Shown: positions 7,041 to 13,461 of the stretch, piece by piece | Layout of the letters: every line of letters starts with the position of its first letter | Position numbering within the stretch: the stretch's first letter is position 1 | The notes under the pieces: generated by a model | The model's input: the letters and a program-made list of their open reading frames with translations, nothing else | Told to the model about the DNA's origin: nothing | The model's database searches: none | Made by a program: the position numbers and the translations under genes | DNA from: Acidothermales bacterium | Lineage (GTDB): Bacteria; Actinomycetota; Actinomycetes; Streptosporangiales; WHST01 | Direction of reading: 5' to 3' | DNA length: 16,733 nucleotides | Assembly: GCA_017354575.1 (NCBI GenBank) | Contig: JAFMQP010000030.1 | Coordinates: 1 to 16,733 of the forward strand

Positions 7041-8615
7041 TCAGACCTGGCCGGGATAGAAGCCGAGGCGGGCGAGCGGCTCGACGAGCTGGTACTCCTC
7101 GTACGACAGGTGCGAGAGCAGCGTGTCGGTGAGCACGTCGACGGCGTCCTGGAGACCCGACAGGTCGTCGGGACGCGCGACGAGCTCGACGAGCGCGCGG
7201 TCGACGTTCTCCAGCACGTCGTGGATGACCTTGTGCTCGTCGACGAGCCGGTCGATCACCGGGGCGAGGCCGCGGTCGGCGCTACGCAGGTGCGGGAAGA
7301 TCGCGTCGTCCTCGAGCGCGTGATGACCGGCGACCACGCGGCAGTACGACGCACAGTACGCCCCCAGCGTCCAGTTGTTCTGCCGCAGGGTCATCTCGTT
7401 GAGCTCGGATCTCGCGTCGGCGACCGACTTCGCGCCGGCCCGCACCTGGTCGACGAGGTCGCGCACCTGCGACAGCTCCGCGCGCAGCTGGTCGTGCACG
7501 TCGACGAGGTGCGCACCCACCGCGCGCCCGTGCTCGGTGTACGTCGCGTCCGCGGACGCCGCCGGGCGGGCCGGCCGGTCGTCCTCGTCCCACAGCCGCC
7601 TCGAGCTGTGCCGCTGCTCCGGCGCGGGCGTCGGCGTGACGCCGAGCCGGGCGTACTCCGTGGGCGTGGTCCGCTCGGGCACGGGCGGGACCACCGCGCC
7701 GGAAGCGCCCGCACGTGCGCCGCCGCCGGAACGCTCGGCCGCCACCAGCTCGCGCAGCTCGGGCGCGACCTCCTCGGCGAACCGCCGCAACGACGCCGGG
7801 TCGTCGCCGCCGAGGACGAACGCGCTGACGCCGTCGCGCAGCACGAGCTCCGCCAGTTCCTCCACCCACCGGCTCGGCGGCCCCTGCAGGAACCCCCTGC
7901 CGTCGGCGGCGAACCGCCCGTTCACGTTGAACAGCCGCCGGACCTCCGCCGGGTCACGCCCGGCGGAGGTCGCCGCGTCGTCGATGACCGCGTTCCCCTC
8001 GGCCAGGCCCGCGGGCTCGATGTAACCGAGCGAGGGCAGCCAGCCGTCGCCCGCGCGTCCGGTGAGGGCGAGCGCACGGGGCTTGTACGCGCCGATCCAG
8101 AGCTCGATCCGGTGCGCAGGTGCCGGACCGCGCTTCGCGCCGTGGACGCGGTGCTGCTCACCGTCGACCCGCAGCACGCCGCGCTCGTCGGCGTCCCAGA
8201 TGCCGCGGATGACCTCGATCGCCTCGGCGAGGCCGCGCAGGCTCTCGCCCGGGCTGAGCCGGCGCCCGCCCATGGCCTCGATGGCGTCCCAGAACGCGCC
8301 CGCGCCGAGACCCAGCTCCACCCGGCCGCCGCAGAGCAGGTCGAGGCTCGCCGCGCTCCTCGCCACGACCGCGGGCGGTCGCAACGGCAGGTTCAGCACG
8401 TTCGGCGCGAGCCGGATCGTCGTCGTCCGGGCGGCGACGTAGCTGAGCAGCGTCCAGGTGTCGACGAACGACGGCTGGTAGGGGTGGTCCTGGAACGTCA
8501 CGAGGTCCAGGCCCACCTGCTCGCAGAACGCGGCGAGGTCGACGACCTGCCGCGGTTGCCTGGCGCTCGGCGTCAGGAAGGCGCCGAAGAGCAGGTCGTG
8601 GCCGTAGTCCGGCAC
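7041..8615 (-). CDS. Fusion of an LLM-class flavin/F420 oxidoreductase with a C-terminal hemerythrin (HHE) domain
   Basis: The protein has 524 residues from the GTG at 8613-8615, chosen because GGGGG ends 5 bases before it; a GTG two codons upstream is possible. Residues 1-295 are a luciferase-like barrel: DLLFGAFLTPSARQ, VGLDLVTFQDHPYQPSFVDT (about 34-53), LAPNVLNLPLRPPAVVARSA (about 69-88), LLCGGRVELGLGAG (about 93-106) and ELWIGAYKPRALALTGRAGDG. A polar Ala/Pro/Arg-rich linker spans about 296-355. Residues 360-524 carry hemerythrin iron ligands: His369 or His374, H431-x3-E435, H442, H461-x3-H465 and H502-x3-E506. The reading frame is unbroken across the junction. The reaction is unknown; an O2- or redox-sensing or di-iron partner role for the C-terminus is inference. 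It follows the acyl-CoA ligase by 35 bases. Confidence 0.88.
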   Translation of the reverse strand: MPDYGHDLLFGAFLTPSARQPRQVVDLAAFCEQVGLDLVTFQDHPYQPSFVDTWTLLSYVAARTTTIRLAPNVLNLPLRPPAVVARSAASLDLLCGGRVELGLGAGAFWDAIEAMGGRRLSPGESLRGLAEAIEVIRGIWDADERGVLRVDGEQHRVHGAKRGPAPAHRIELWIGAYKPRALALTGRAGDGWLPSLGYIEPAGLAEGNAVIDDAATSAGRDPAEVRRLFNVNGRFAADGRGFLQGPPSRWVEELAELVLRDGVSAFVLGGDDPASLRRFAEEVAPELRELVAAERSGGGARAGASGAVVPPVPERTTPTEYARLGVTPTPAPEQRHSSRRLWDEDDRPARPAASADATYTEHGRAVGAHLVDVHDQLRAELSQVRDLVDQVRAGAKSVADARSELNEMTLRQNNWTLGAYCASYCRVVAGHHALEDDAIFPHLRSADRGLAPVIDRLVDEHKVIHDVLENVDRALVELVARPDDLSGLQDAVDVLTDTLLSHLSYEEYQLVEPLARLGFYPGQV

Positions 8616-8628
8616 AGTCACCCCCGAT

Positions 8629-8644
8629 GGTTGAAGGATCAACC
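8629..8644. repeat. Short inverted repeat between the ligase and LLM-hemerythrin genes
   Basis: GGTTGA and TCAACC form a perfect 6-bp stem with a 4-base loop in the 35-base gap, just before the LLM-hemerythrin start. It could modulate translation of that gene or mark an RNA-processing point; no T tract follows. Confidence 0.4.
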
Positions 8645-8650
8645 GCGAGT

Positions 8651-10282
8651 CTACGACGCCGGCAGCCCGAGCAGCTCGACGGACCGCTCCCGCATCTCGA
8701 CCTTGCGCACCTTCCCCGTGACGGTCATCGGGAACTCGTCGACGACGTGCACGTACCGCGGGATCTTGAAGTGCGCGAGCCTGCCCCGGCAGAACGCGCG
8801 GACGCTCTCGGCCGTGAGCGGCTCGGCGCCCGGCCGCATCCGCACCCACGCCATGAGCTCCTCGCCGTACCTCTCGTCGGGCACGCCGATCACCTGCGCG
8901 TCGACGACGTCCGGATGGGTGTAGAGGAACTCCTCGATCTCCCGCGGGTACACGTTCTCGCCGCCGCGGATCACCATGTCCTTGATCCGGCCGGCGATGG
9001 TGACGTAGCCGGCGTCGTCCATCGTGGCGAGGTCGCCGGTGTGCATCCACCGTGCCCGGTCGATCACCTCCGCGGTCTTCTCGGGTTCGTCCCAGTAGCC
9101 GAGCATGACGGAGTAGCCGCGGGTGCAGAGCTCGCCCTTCTCGCCGCGCGGGACCGCGCGTCCGGTGTCCGGGTCGACGATCTTGATCTCCAGGTGCGGG
9201 TGGACGGCGCCGACGGTCGACACCCGCCGTTCGATGTCGTCGTCGCGCCCGGTCTGCGTCGACACAGGCGAGGTCTCGGTCATGCCGTAGCAGATGGTGA
9301 CGTCGCCGACGCCCATGTCGTCGATGACCCGCTTCATCACCTCGACGGGGCACGGCGAGCCCGCCATCACGCCGGTGCGTAGCGAGGACAGGTCGTAGCT
9401 GGCGAAGTCCGGGTCGCCCAGTTCGGCGATGAACATCGTCGGGACGCCGTAGAGGGCGGTGCAGCGCTCCTGCTGCACCGCGGTGAGTGTGGCCTTCGGG
9501 TCGAACCCGGGTGACGGGATCACGATGCAGGCGCCGTGGCTGGTCGCGCCGAGGTTGCCCATCACCATGCCGAAGCAGTGGTAGAACGGCACAGGCACGC
9601 AGACGCGGTCCTCGTGCGTCCACGCCTGTCCCTCGGCGACGAAGAAGCCGTTGTTCAGGATGTTGTGGTGCGAGAGCGTCGCGCCCTTCGGGAACCCCGT
9701 GGTGCCGGACGTGTACTGGATGTTGATCGGGTCGTCGAAAGTGAGCTCGCCCGCGATCTCCGCGAGCCGGTTCCTGCCGTCGAGCCGCGACGGGTCGACG
9801 ACGGCGTCCCAGTCGGCGTCCCCGACGAACACGGTGCGCTCCAGCGCCGGGCAGTCGGGCGACACCTCGGCGACCATCGCGCGGTAGTCGCTGGTCTTGA
9901 ACGACGCCGCCGAGACGAGCACCTTGACGCCGGACTGGCGCAGCACGAACGCGAGCTCGTGCGTCCGGTACGCGGGGTTGATGTTGACCAGGATCGCGCC
10001 GATCTTCGCGGTCGCGTACTGGACGAACACCCACTCGGCGACGTTCGGCGCCCAGACGCCGACGCGGTCGCCCGTGCGTACCCCGAGGTCGAGCAGCCCG
10101 AGCGCGCACGCGTCGACCTCGTCGGCGAGCTCGGCGAACGTGTACCGCCGGCCCGACGCGACGTCGACGAGCGCGTCGCGGCCCGCGTGCGCCGCCACGG
10201 TACGGTCCAGGTTCGCACCGATCGTCTCACCGAGCAGCGGCACGGTGGACGTTCCCGACGCATAGCTCGTGTGGACGGACAT
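8651..10282 (-). CDS. AMP-forming acyl-CoA synthetase (ACSF2/FadD35-like)
   Basis: The protein has 543 residues from the ATG at 10280-10282, with AGGAGG (10288-10293) 5 bases upstream. It activates a carboxylic acid as acyl-AMP and then as a CoA thioester. The P-loop [11 protein letters not shown] lies at 190-200, a conserved [11 protein letters not shown] at about 232-242, YGMTET at 332-337, the adenine/ribose-binding TGD at 415-417, the hinge [16 protein letters not shown] at 431-446, and the catalytic Lys524 in MTVTGKVRK. Length and motifs fit medium- or long-chain acyl-CoA synthetases of the ACSF2 type. The chain length cannot be read from sequence. It is first in a minus-strand series with two LLM oxidoreductases and diverges from thioredoxin across 132 bases. 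Confidence 0.93.
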   Translation of the reverse strand: MSVHTSYASGTSTVPLLGETIGANLDRTVAAHAGRDALVDVASGRRYTFAELADEVDACALGLLDLGVRTGDRVGVWAPNVAEWVFVQYATAKIGAILVNINPAYRTHELAFVLRQSGVKVLVSAASFKTSDYRAMVAEVSPDCPALERTVFVGDADWDAVVDPSRLDGRNRLAEIAGELTFDDPINIQYTSGTTGFPKGATLSHHNILNNGFFVAEGQAWTHEDRVCVPVPFYHCFGMVMGNLGATSHGACIVIPSPGFDPKATLTAVQQERCTALYGVPTMFIAELGDPDFASYDLSSLRTGVMAGSPCPVEVMKRVIDDMGVGDVTICYGMTETSPVSTQTGRDDDIERRVSTVGAVHPHLEIKIVDPDTGRAVPRGEKGELCTRGYSVMLGYWDEPEKTAEVIDRARWMHTGDLATMDDAGYVTIAGRIKDMVIRGGENVYPREIEEFLYTHPDVVDAQVIGVPDERYGEELMAWVRMRPGAEPLTAESVRAFCRGRLAHFKIPRYVHVVDEFPMTVTGKVRKVEMRERSVELLGLPAS

Positions 10283-10355
10283 GACCGCCTCCTGGCGACG
10301 CTCGACCCGTGTGTCCCCCGGCTCACGGCCTGCACCATCGTGCCACCGGAGGCGG

Positions 10356-10381
10356 GGAATGCGCGACCGGTCGCCCGTGTT
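10356..10381 (+). promoter_or_regulatory. SigR/SigH-type (thiol-stress ECF sigma) promoter of trxA
   Basis: GGAAT at 10356-10360 and GTT at 10379-10381 are separated by exactly 18 bases, matching the GGAAT-N18-GTT consensus of SigR (Streptomyces) and SigH (Mycobacterium). Transcription would begin near 10388, giving a leader of about 27 bases with AAGGAG before the start. Thioredoxin genes are classic members of this regulon. Confidence 0.72.
10363..10374. promoter_or_regulatory. 12-bp perfect palindrome in the trxA promoter spacer
   Basis: GCGACCGGTCGC is self-complementary and lies wholly between the minus-35 and minus-10 elements, where a bound regulator could act. G+C-rich palindromes of this size arise by chance in such genomes, so operator function is uncertain. 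Confidence 0.3.
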
Positions 10382-10414
10382 CCTCCCATACACCGAGTCG
10401 ACGAAGGAGAAACG

Positions 10415-10774
10415 GTGGCAACTGTCAAGCTGACCGGCACGGACTTCGACAAGGTCGTCGAGGACAACGAGATGGTCCTGGTCGACTTCTGGGCCAGCTG
10501 GTGTGGCCCGTGCCGGATGTTCGCCCCGATCTACGAGAAGGCCTCCGAGGCACACCCGGACATCGTGTTCGGCAAGGTCGACACCGACGCCGAGATCGAC
10601 CTCGCGCAGGCGTACAACATCTCGTCCATCCCGACGCTGATGGTGATCCGCGACGGCATCGTGCTGCACGCGCAGGCGGGCGCGCTCCCGGAGCGGTCGC
10701 TCGAGGAGCTCATCAGCAAGGCGCGCGAGATCGACATGGACGAGGTCCGCGCCGAGGTCGCGAAGGCGAGCTGA
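10415..10774 (+). CDS. trxA: Thioredoxin
   Basis: The protein has 119 residues from the GTG at 10415-10417, with AAGGAG (10404-10409) 5 bases upstream. It has one thioredoxin fold: [18 protein letters not shown] carries the redox pair Cys30 and Cys33 in WCGPC, and SSIPTLMV carries the cis-proline Pro73. It reduces protein disulfides in the cytoplasm using thioredoxin reductase, which is not encoded here. An acidic helical tail ([15 protein letters not shown]) extends beyond the usual end by roughly ten residues. No signal peptide or second domain is present. The upstream SigR/SigH-type promoter implies induction by thiol oxidation. The plus-strand DapA-like gene follows after 65 bases. Confidence 0.96.
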   Translation: MATVKLTGTDFDKVVEDNEMVLVDFWASWCGPCRMFAPIYEKASEAHPDIVFGKVDTDAEIDLAQAYNISSIPTLMVIRDGIVLHAQAGALPERSLEELISKAREIDMDEVRAEVAKAS

Positions 10775-10795
10775 GTCCGTAGGCCGCGGCACCGA

Positions 10796-10801
10796 TAGGG
10801 T
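10796..10801 (+). promoter_or_regulatory. Possible minus-10 box before the DapA-like gene
   Basis: TAGGGT fits TANNNT, 38 bases before the ATG. No good minus-35 lies at the right distance, so the gene may instead be read through from trxA. Confidence 0.25.
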
Positions 10802-10839
10802 CGAGGCGTCGGAGCATCCGAGTTCGAAGGCGGTCGCCC

Positions 10840-11724
10840 ATGACGTCTCTGCCCGTCGGCGCTACGGTCGCACTCGCCACCCCGCTGGACGAGAACGGAG
10901 CACTCGACCACACCGCGCTCGCGAAACTGGTCGCCCGCGTCGTCGAGGGCGGCGTCGTCGGCATCAGCCCCACCGGTTCCACCGGCGAGGGGCCGCGGCT
11001 CGACCGCGACACACGCGTCGCGGTCACCCGTGCGGTACGCGAGCAGGCGCCGACGGGCATGCCGGTGGTCTCCGGCGTCCCGCTCACGTCCGTCTCGGAG
11101 GGACTGCGCGAGCTCGACCTCCTGGCCGAGAACGGCGCGACCGCCGCGCTCGTCGCACCGCCGTACTACTACCCGTTGACCGACGCGGACGCGGTCGGTC
11201 TCTACGAGCACCTCGCGGACCGGTCGTCGATCCCGCTGGTGCTCTACAACATCCCGGTCTTCACGAAGGTCCGGTTCGCACCGGACGTCGTCCGTAGGCT
11301 CGCCGCACACCCGAACGTCACGGGCATCAAGGACAGCAGCCGCGACATGGAGTACTTCCAGCAGGTCGTGGCGGCGACCGAAGGCGCCGACTTCGCGGTC
11401 CTGACCGGCTCGGACACCATGCTCGTCGCGAGCCTGCTCTCCGGCGGGCACGGCACGATCGCGGCGAGCGCGAACCTGGTGCCCGAGCTGTCGGCGGGCA
11501 TCTGCTGCTATATCGCGGCGGGCGAGCTCGACCAGGCGCTGGCGGCGCAGCGCAGGCTGCAGGACGTGATCCACGCGTGCCGCGGCGGCACCCCGCCCGC
11601 GGCGTGGAAGGCGGCCCTGCACCACGCCGGTGTCTGCGAGCCCTACCTCGCGCCGCCCGCCACCGGCCTCGGCGACGCGGAGTACCGCACGCTCATGGAG
11701 ACGCTGGAGTCGCTCGGCGTCTGA
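10840..11724 (+). CDS. DHDPS/NAL-superfamily aldolase or lyase (DapA-like, probably not a true DapA)
   Basis: The protein has 294 residues, the usual length. It is a class I TIM-barrel enzyme of the dihydrodipicolinate synthase / N-acetylneuraminate lyase superfamily: [14 protein letters not shown] with Ser47-Thr48 in the pyruvate-carboxylate loop, APPYYYP (106-112), Tyr136 in YNIP and the Schiff-base Lys164 in GIKDSS. It should form an imine with pyruvate or a related 2-oxo acid. The position of E. coli DapA Arg138, which binds the aspartate-semialdehyde carboxylate, is Phe141 here (YNIPVFT). Lysine synthesis is therefore unlikely, and no other lysine gene is nearby. A sugar-acid or other aldol substrate is the inference. 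Start ATG at 10840 has a weak GAAGGCGG site upstream. Confidence 0.9.
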   Translation: MTSLPVGATVALATPLDENGALDHTALAKLVARVVEGGVVGISPTGSTGEGPRLDRDTRVAVTRAVREQAPTGMPVVSGVPLTSVSEGLRELDLLAENGATAALVAPPYYYPLTDADAVGLYEHLADRSSIPLVLYNIPVFTKVRFAPDVVRRLAAHPNVTGIKDSSRDMEYFQQVVAATEGADFAVLTGSDTMLVASLLSGGHGTIAASANLVPELSAGICCYIAAGELDQALAAQRRLQDVIHACRGGTPPAAWKAALHHAGVCEPYLAPPATGLGDAEYRTLMETLESLGV

Positions 11725-11743
11725 CCGCCGCCGACCGCGAGCT

Positions 11744-11775
11744 CCTGGTTGATCATGTTCTCATGATCAACCAGG
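11744..11775. terminator. Strong hairpin, 14-bp perfect inverted repeat
   Basis: CCTGGTTGATCATG (11744-11757) pairs perfectly with CATGATCAACCAGG (11762-11775) around the loop TTCT. It lies 20 bases after the DapA-like stop in the gap between convergent genes, so termination is a natural role. No T tract follows. It overlaps a second inverted repeat, so only one of the two can form at a time. Confidence 0.55.
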
Positions 11776-11812
11776 GCTTCACACGAGCCGCAGAGCGTGG
11801 TAAGCCCTGGTT
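11769..11812. repeat. Second inverted repeat overlapping the first (alternative hairpin)
   Basis: AACCAGGGCTT (11769-11779) pairs perfectly with AAGCCCTGGTT (11802-11812). The 22-base loop holds a further CACG/CGTG pairing. The left arm shares 11769-11775 with the right arm of the 11744-11775 hairpin. For minus-strand transcripts it lies just past the coxG stop, so it may end that operon. Confidence 0.5.
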
Positions 11813-11831
11813 CGTCGTGGGAAGGCGGGCC

Positions 11832-12536
11832 TCAGTGGTGCCTGCGGCGGCGCACCAGGATCCACACGAGCACCAGGCCCACCGTCCCCACGGCCAGTGG
11901 CACGCGGTACTTCTGGATCGCGCCGGAGACGCCGGTCACGGCCAGCAGGTCGATGGCGTCGTCGCTCTGCTCGCGCGTGGCGTACGCCGACGGGCGCAGC
12001 GGCGGGGACGCGGGCACCGGCCGGCTGCTGGCGTCGGCGCCGTCTGCGGGCGCGGCGTCCACCGGTGCCGCGGGTTCCGGCGCGGCCGTATCCTGTTGCA
12101 GCGTCTCGGCGAGCCGGTTGGCGAACTGGCCGATCAGCTTGCCGCCGACGTCCTGCAGCATGCCCCGCCCGAACTGCGCCGGCCTGCCGGTGACGGCGAG
12201 GTCGGTCACCACGCGGACGCTGGTCAGGCCGTCGGCCGCCGGGGTCAGCGTCGCGGTCACCTTCGCCTTGGCGGTGCCGGAGCCGCGCGTCTCCTTGCCC
12301 GCCGCGTCGACGACGACCCTGCCGTTCGCCTCGTCCTTCTCGACGAACTTCGCGTCGCCCGCGTAGGTCATGGAAATGGGGCCGACCTTCACCTTCACCG
12401 TGCCGGTGAACTCGTCGCCGCGCACGTCGAGCACGGTGGCGCCCGGCATGCACGGCCCCATGCGTTCGACGTCGAGCAGGACGTTCCACGCCTCTTCACG
12501 CCCAACCGGAACGGTGAACTCGTGCACGAGCTCCAT
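11832..12536 (-). CDS. coxG: CoxG-type SRPBCC protein with C-terminal membrane anchor
   Basis: The protein has 234 residues from the ATG at 12534-12536, with a GGGAGAGG ribosome site just upstream. Residues 1-148 are the CoxG START-like domain (MELVHEFTVPVGREEAWNVL, MGPCMPGATV, GRGMLQDVGGKLIGQFANRL). A Pro/Ala-rich linker (about 149-185) leads to a single membrane helix at about 212-228 followed by RRRRHH, so the domain is tail-anchored with the soluble part in the cytoplasm. In mycobacteria CoxG has been reported to bind menaquinone and link CO dehydrogenase to the respiratory chain; a similar electron-transfer role is plausible here but untested for this enzyme form. It is the last gene of the cox cluster, 70 bases after coxM, with a hairpin in that gap. 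Confidence 0.9.
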   Translation of the reverse strand: MELVHEFTVPVGREEAWNVLLDVERMGPCMPGATVLDVRGDEFTGTVKVKVGPISMTYAGDAKFVEKDEANGRVVVDAAGKETRGSGTAKAKVTATLTPAADGLTSVRVVTDLAVTGRPAQFGRGMLQDVGGKLIGQFANRLAETLQQDTAAPEPAAPVDAAPADGADASSRPVPASPPLRPSAYATREQSDDAIDLLAVTGVSGAIQKYRVPLAVGTVGLVLVWILVRRRRHH

Positions 12537-12558
12537 GGCACCTCTCCCTGACGACGAC

Positions 12559-12589
12559 GGCCGCACCGGGAGGGTCCCCCGGTGCGGCC
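12559..12589 (-). terminator. GC-rich hairpin between coxM and coxG
   Basis: GGCCGCACCGGG (12559-12570) and CCCGGTGCGGCC (12578-12589) form a perfect 12-bp stem with a 7-base loop, 17 bases after the coxM stop and 22 before the coxG ATG. It lacks a T tract and may act as a partial terminator or an mRNA-stabilising element setting different levels of coxSLM and coxG. Confidence 0.55.
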
Positions 12590-12606
12590 ATCCTCTCCTA
12601 TCGCTG

Positions 12607-13461
12607 CTAGAGTCCCGCGGCGGCGCTGACCGCCCGGCGTGTCAGCACGCGGGACAGATGCTGCCGGTACTCCGCAGAACCGGTGAGGTCGGTGCTCGGC
12701 GACGTGCCCTCGCCCGCCTGCTCGGCGGCCGACGCGATCGCACCGGCGGACGCCTCGCCACCCGCGAGCGCGGCCTCGACGGCCCGCCCGCGGACGGGCA
12801 CCGACGCTACGTTGGTCAGCCCCACCCGTGCCTCGGCGATCGACCCGTTGCTCCGCCGCACCGCGGCGGCCACACCGACGATCGCCCAGGCCTGCGCAGT
12901 CTGATGGAACTTCTCGTAGTGCACGCCCCAGCCGTCGAGCTTCGGCACGCGCACCTCCGCCAGCAGCTCGTCCGGCTCCAGCACGGTGGTGAGGTAGTCG
13001 ACGAAGAAGTCGGCCGCCGGCACCGTCCGCCGGCCGGACGATCCCGCCACCACCATCTGCGCGTCCAGTGCGACGGCCACCGCAGGCAGGTCGCCTGCCG
13101 GGTCGGCGTGCGCAAGCGAGCCGCCGAAGGTGCCGAGGTTGCGCACCTGCCGGTCGCCGACGGTCTCGGTCGCCTGTGCGACCAACGGCGCGTATCGCTG
13201 GACGAGCGCGTCGCCGAGGACGTCGTGATGCGTCGTCATCGCACCGATCACGATCGCGTCGCCGTCGTCGCGGACGCCGCGCAGCTCCTCGATCCTGCCG
13301 AGGTCGACCAGCGTGGTCGGCAGGGCCAGCCGCAGCCGCAGCATCGGCACCAGGCTCTGCCCGCCGCCGATCACCTTCGCGTCCTCGCCGGCCTGGCGCA
13401 GCGCGCTCACCGCCTCCTCGACGCTGTCCGGACGCACGTACTCGAACGCTGCGGGAATCAC
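12607..13461 (-). CDS. coxM: CO-dehydrogenase-type FAD-binding medium subunit
   Basis: The protein has 284 residues from the GTG at 13459-13461, which overlaps the coxL TGA in GTGA (4 bases). This start matches the family N-terminus ([20 protein letters not shown]). The FAD-binding segments are IGGGQSLVPMLRLRLALP (31-48) and NLGTFGGSLAHADPAGDLPA (108-127), both hallmark sequences, followed by the C-terminal CoxM domain. FAD here receives electrons from the 2Fe-2S clusters of CoxS and passes them on to the acceptor. Length is normal and no residue in the FAD motifs is missing. It is third in the S-L-M order and translationally coupled to coxL. Confidence 0.95.
   Translation of the reverse strand: MIPAAFEYVRPDSVEEAVSALRQAGEDAKVIGGGQSLVPMLRLRLALPTTLVDLGRIEELRGVRDDGDAIVIGAMTTHHDVLGDALVQRYAPLVAQATETVGDRQVRNLGTFGGSLAHADPAGDLPAVAVALDAQMVVAGSSGRRTVPAADFFVDYLTTVLEPDELLAEVRVPKLDGWGVHYEKFHQTAQAWAIVGVAAAVRRSNGSIAEARVGLTNVASVPVRGRAVEAALAGGEASAGAIASAAEQAGEGTSPSTDLTGSAEYRQHLSRVLTRRAVSAAAGL

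Noticed and set aside
6678..8924. A 748-codon open frame on the plus strand opposite the LLM genes
   Set aside because: It is antisense to two genes with clear families, and its composition is biased without recognisable motifs.
8616..10109. A 5' extension of the LLM-hemerythrin frame through the acyl-CoA ligase gene
   Set aside because: The extension lies in another frame of the ligase, is Arg/Gly/Asp-rich and has no domain. The real start is near 8615.
10331..10342. GCAC-N4-GTGC inverted repeat upstream of trxA
   Set aside because: A four-base arm is too short to distinguish from chance in G+C-rich DNA.
9536..10414. A long N-terminal extension of thioredoxin
   Set aside because: The extension is antisense to the acyl-CoA ligase. 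The GTG at 10415 has AAGGAG and gives a normal thioredoxin length.
10283..10792. A 5' extension of the acyl-CoA ligase frame toward thioredoxin
   Set aside because: It runs antisense through trxA and its promoter. The ATG at 10282 has a perfect AGGAGG and matches the family N-terminus.
11744..11812. Terminal inverted repeats of an insertion sequence or a CRISPR fragment
   Set aside because: No transposase, no flanking target duplication and no regular repeat-spacer array are present; the arms are too close together.
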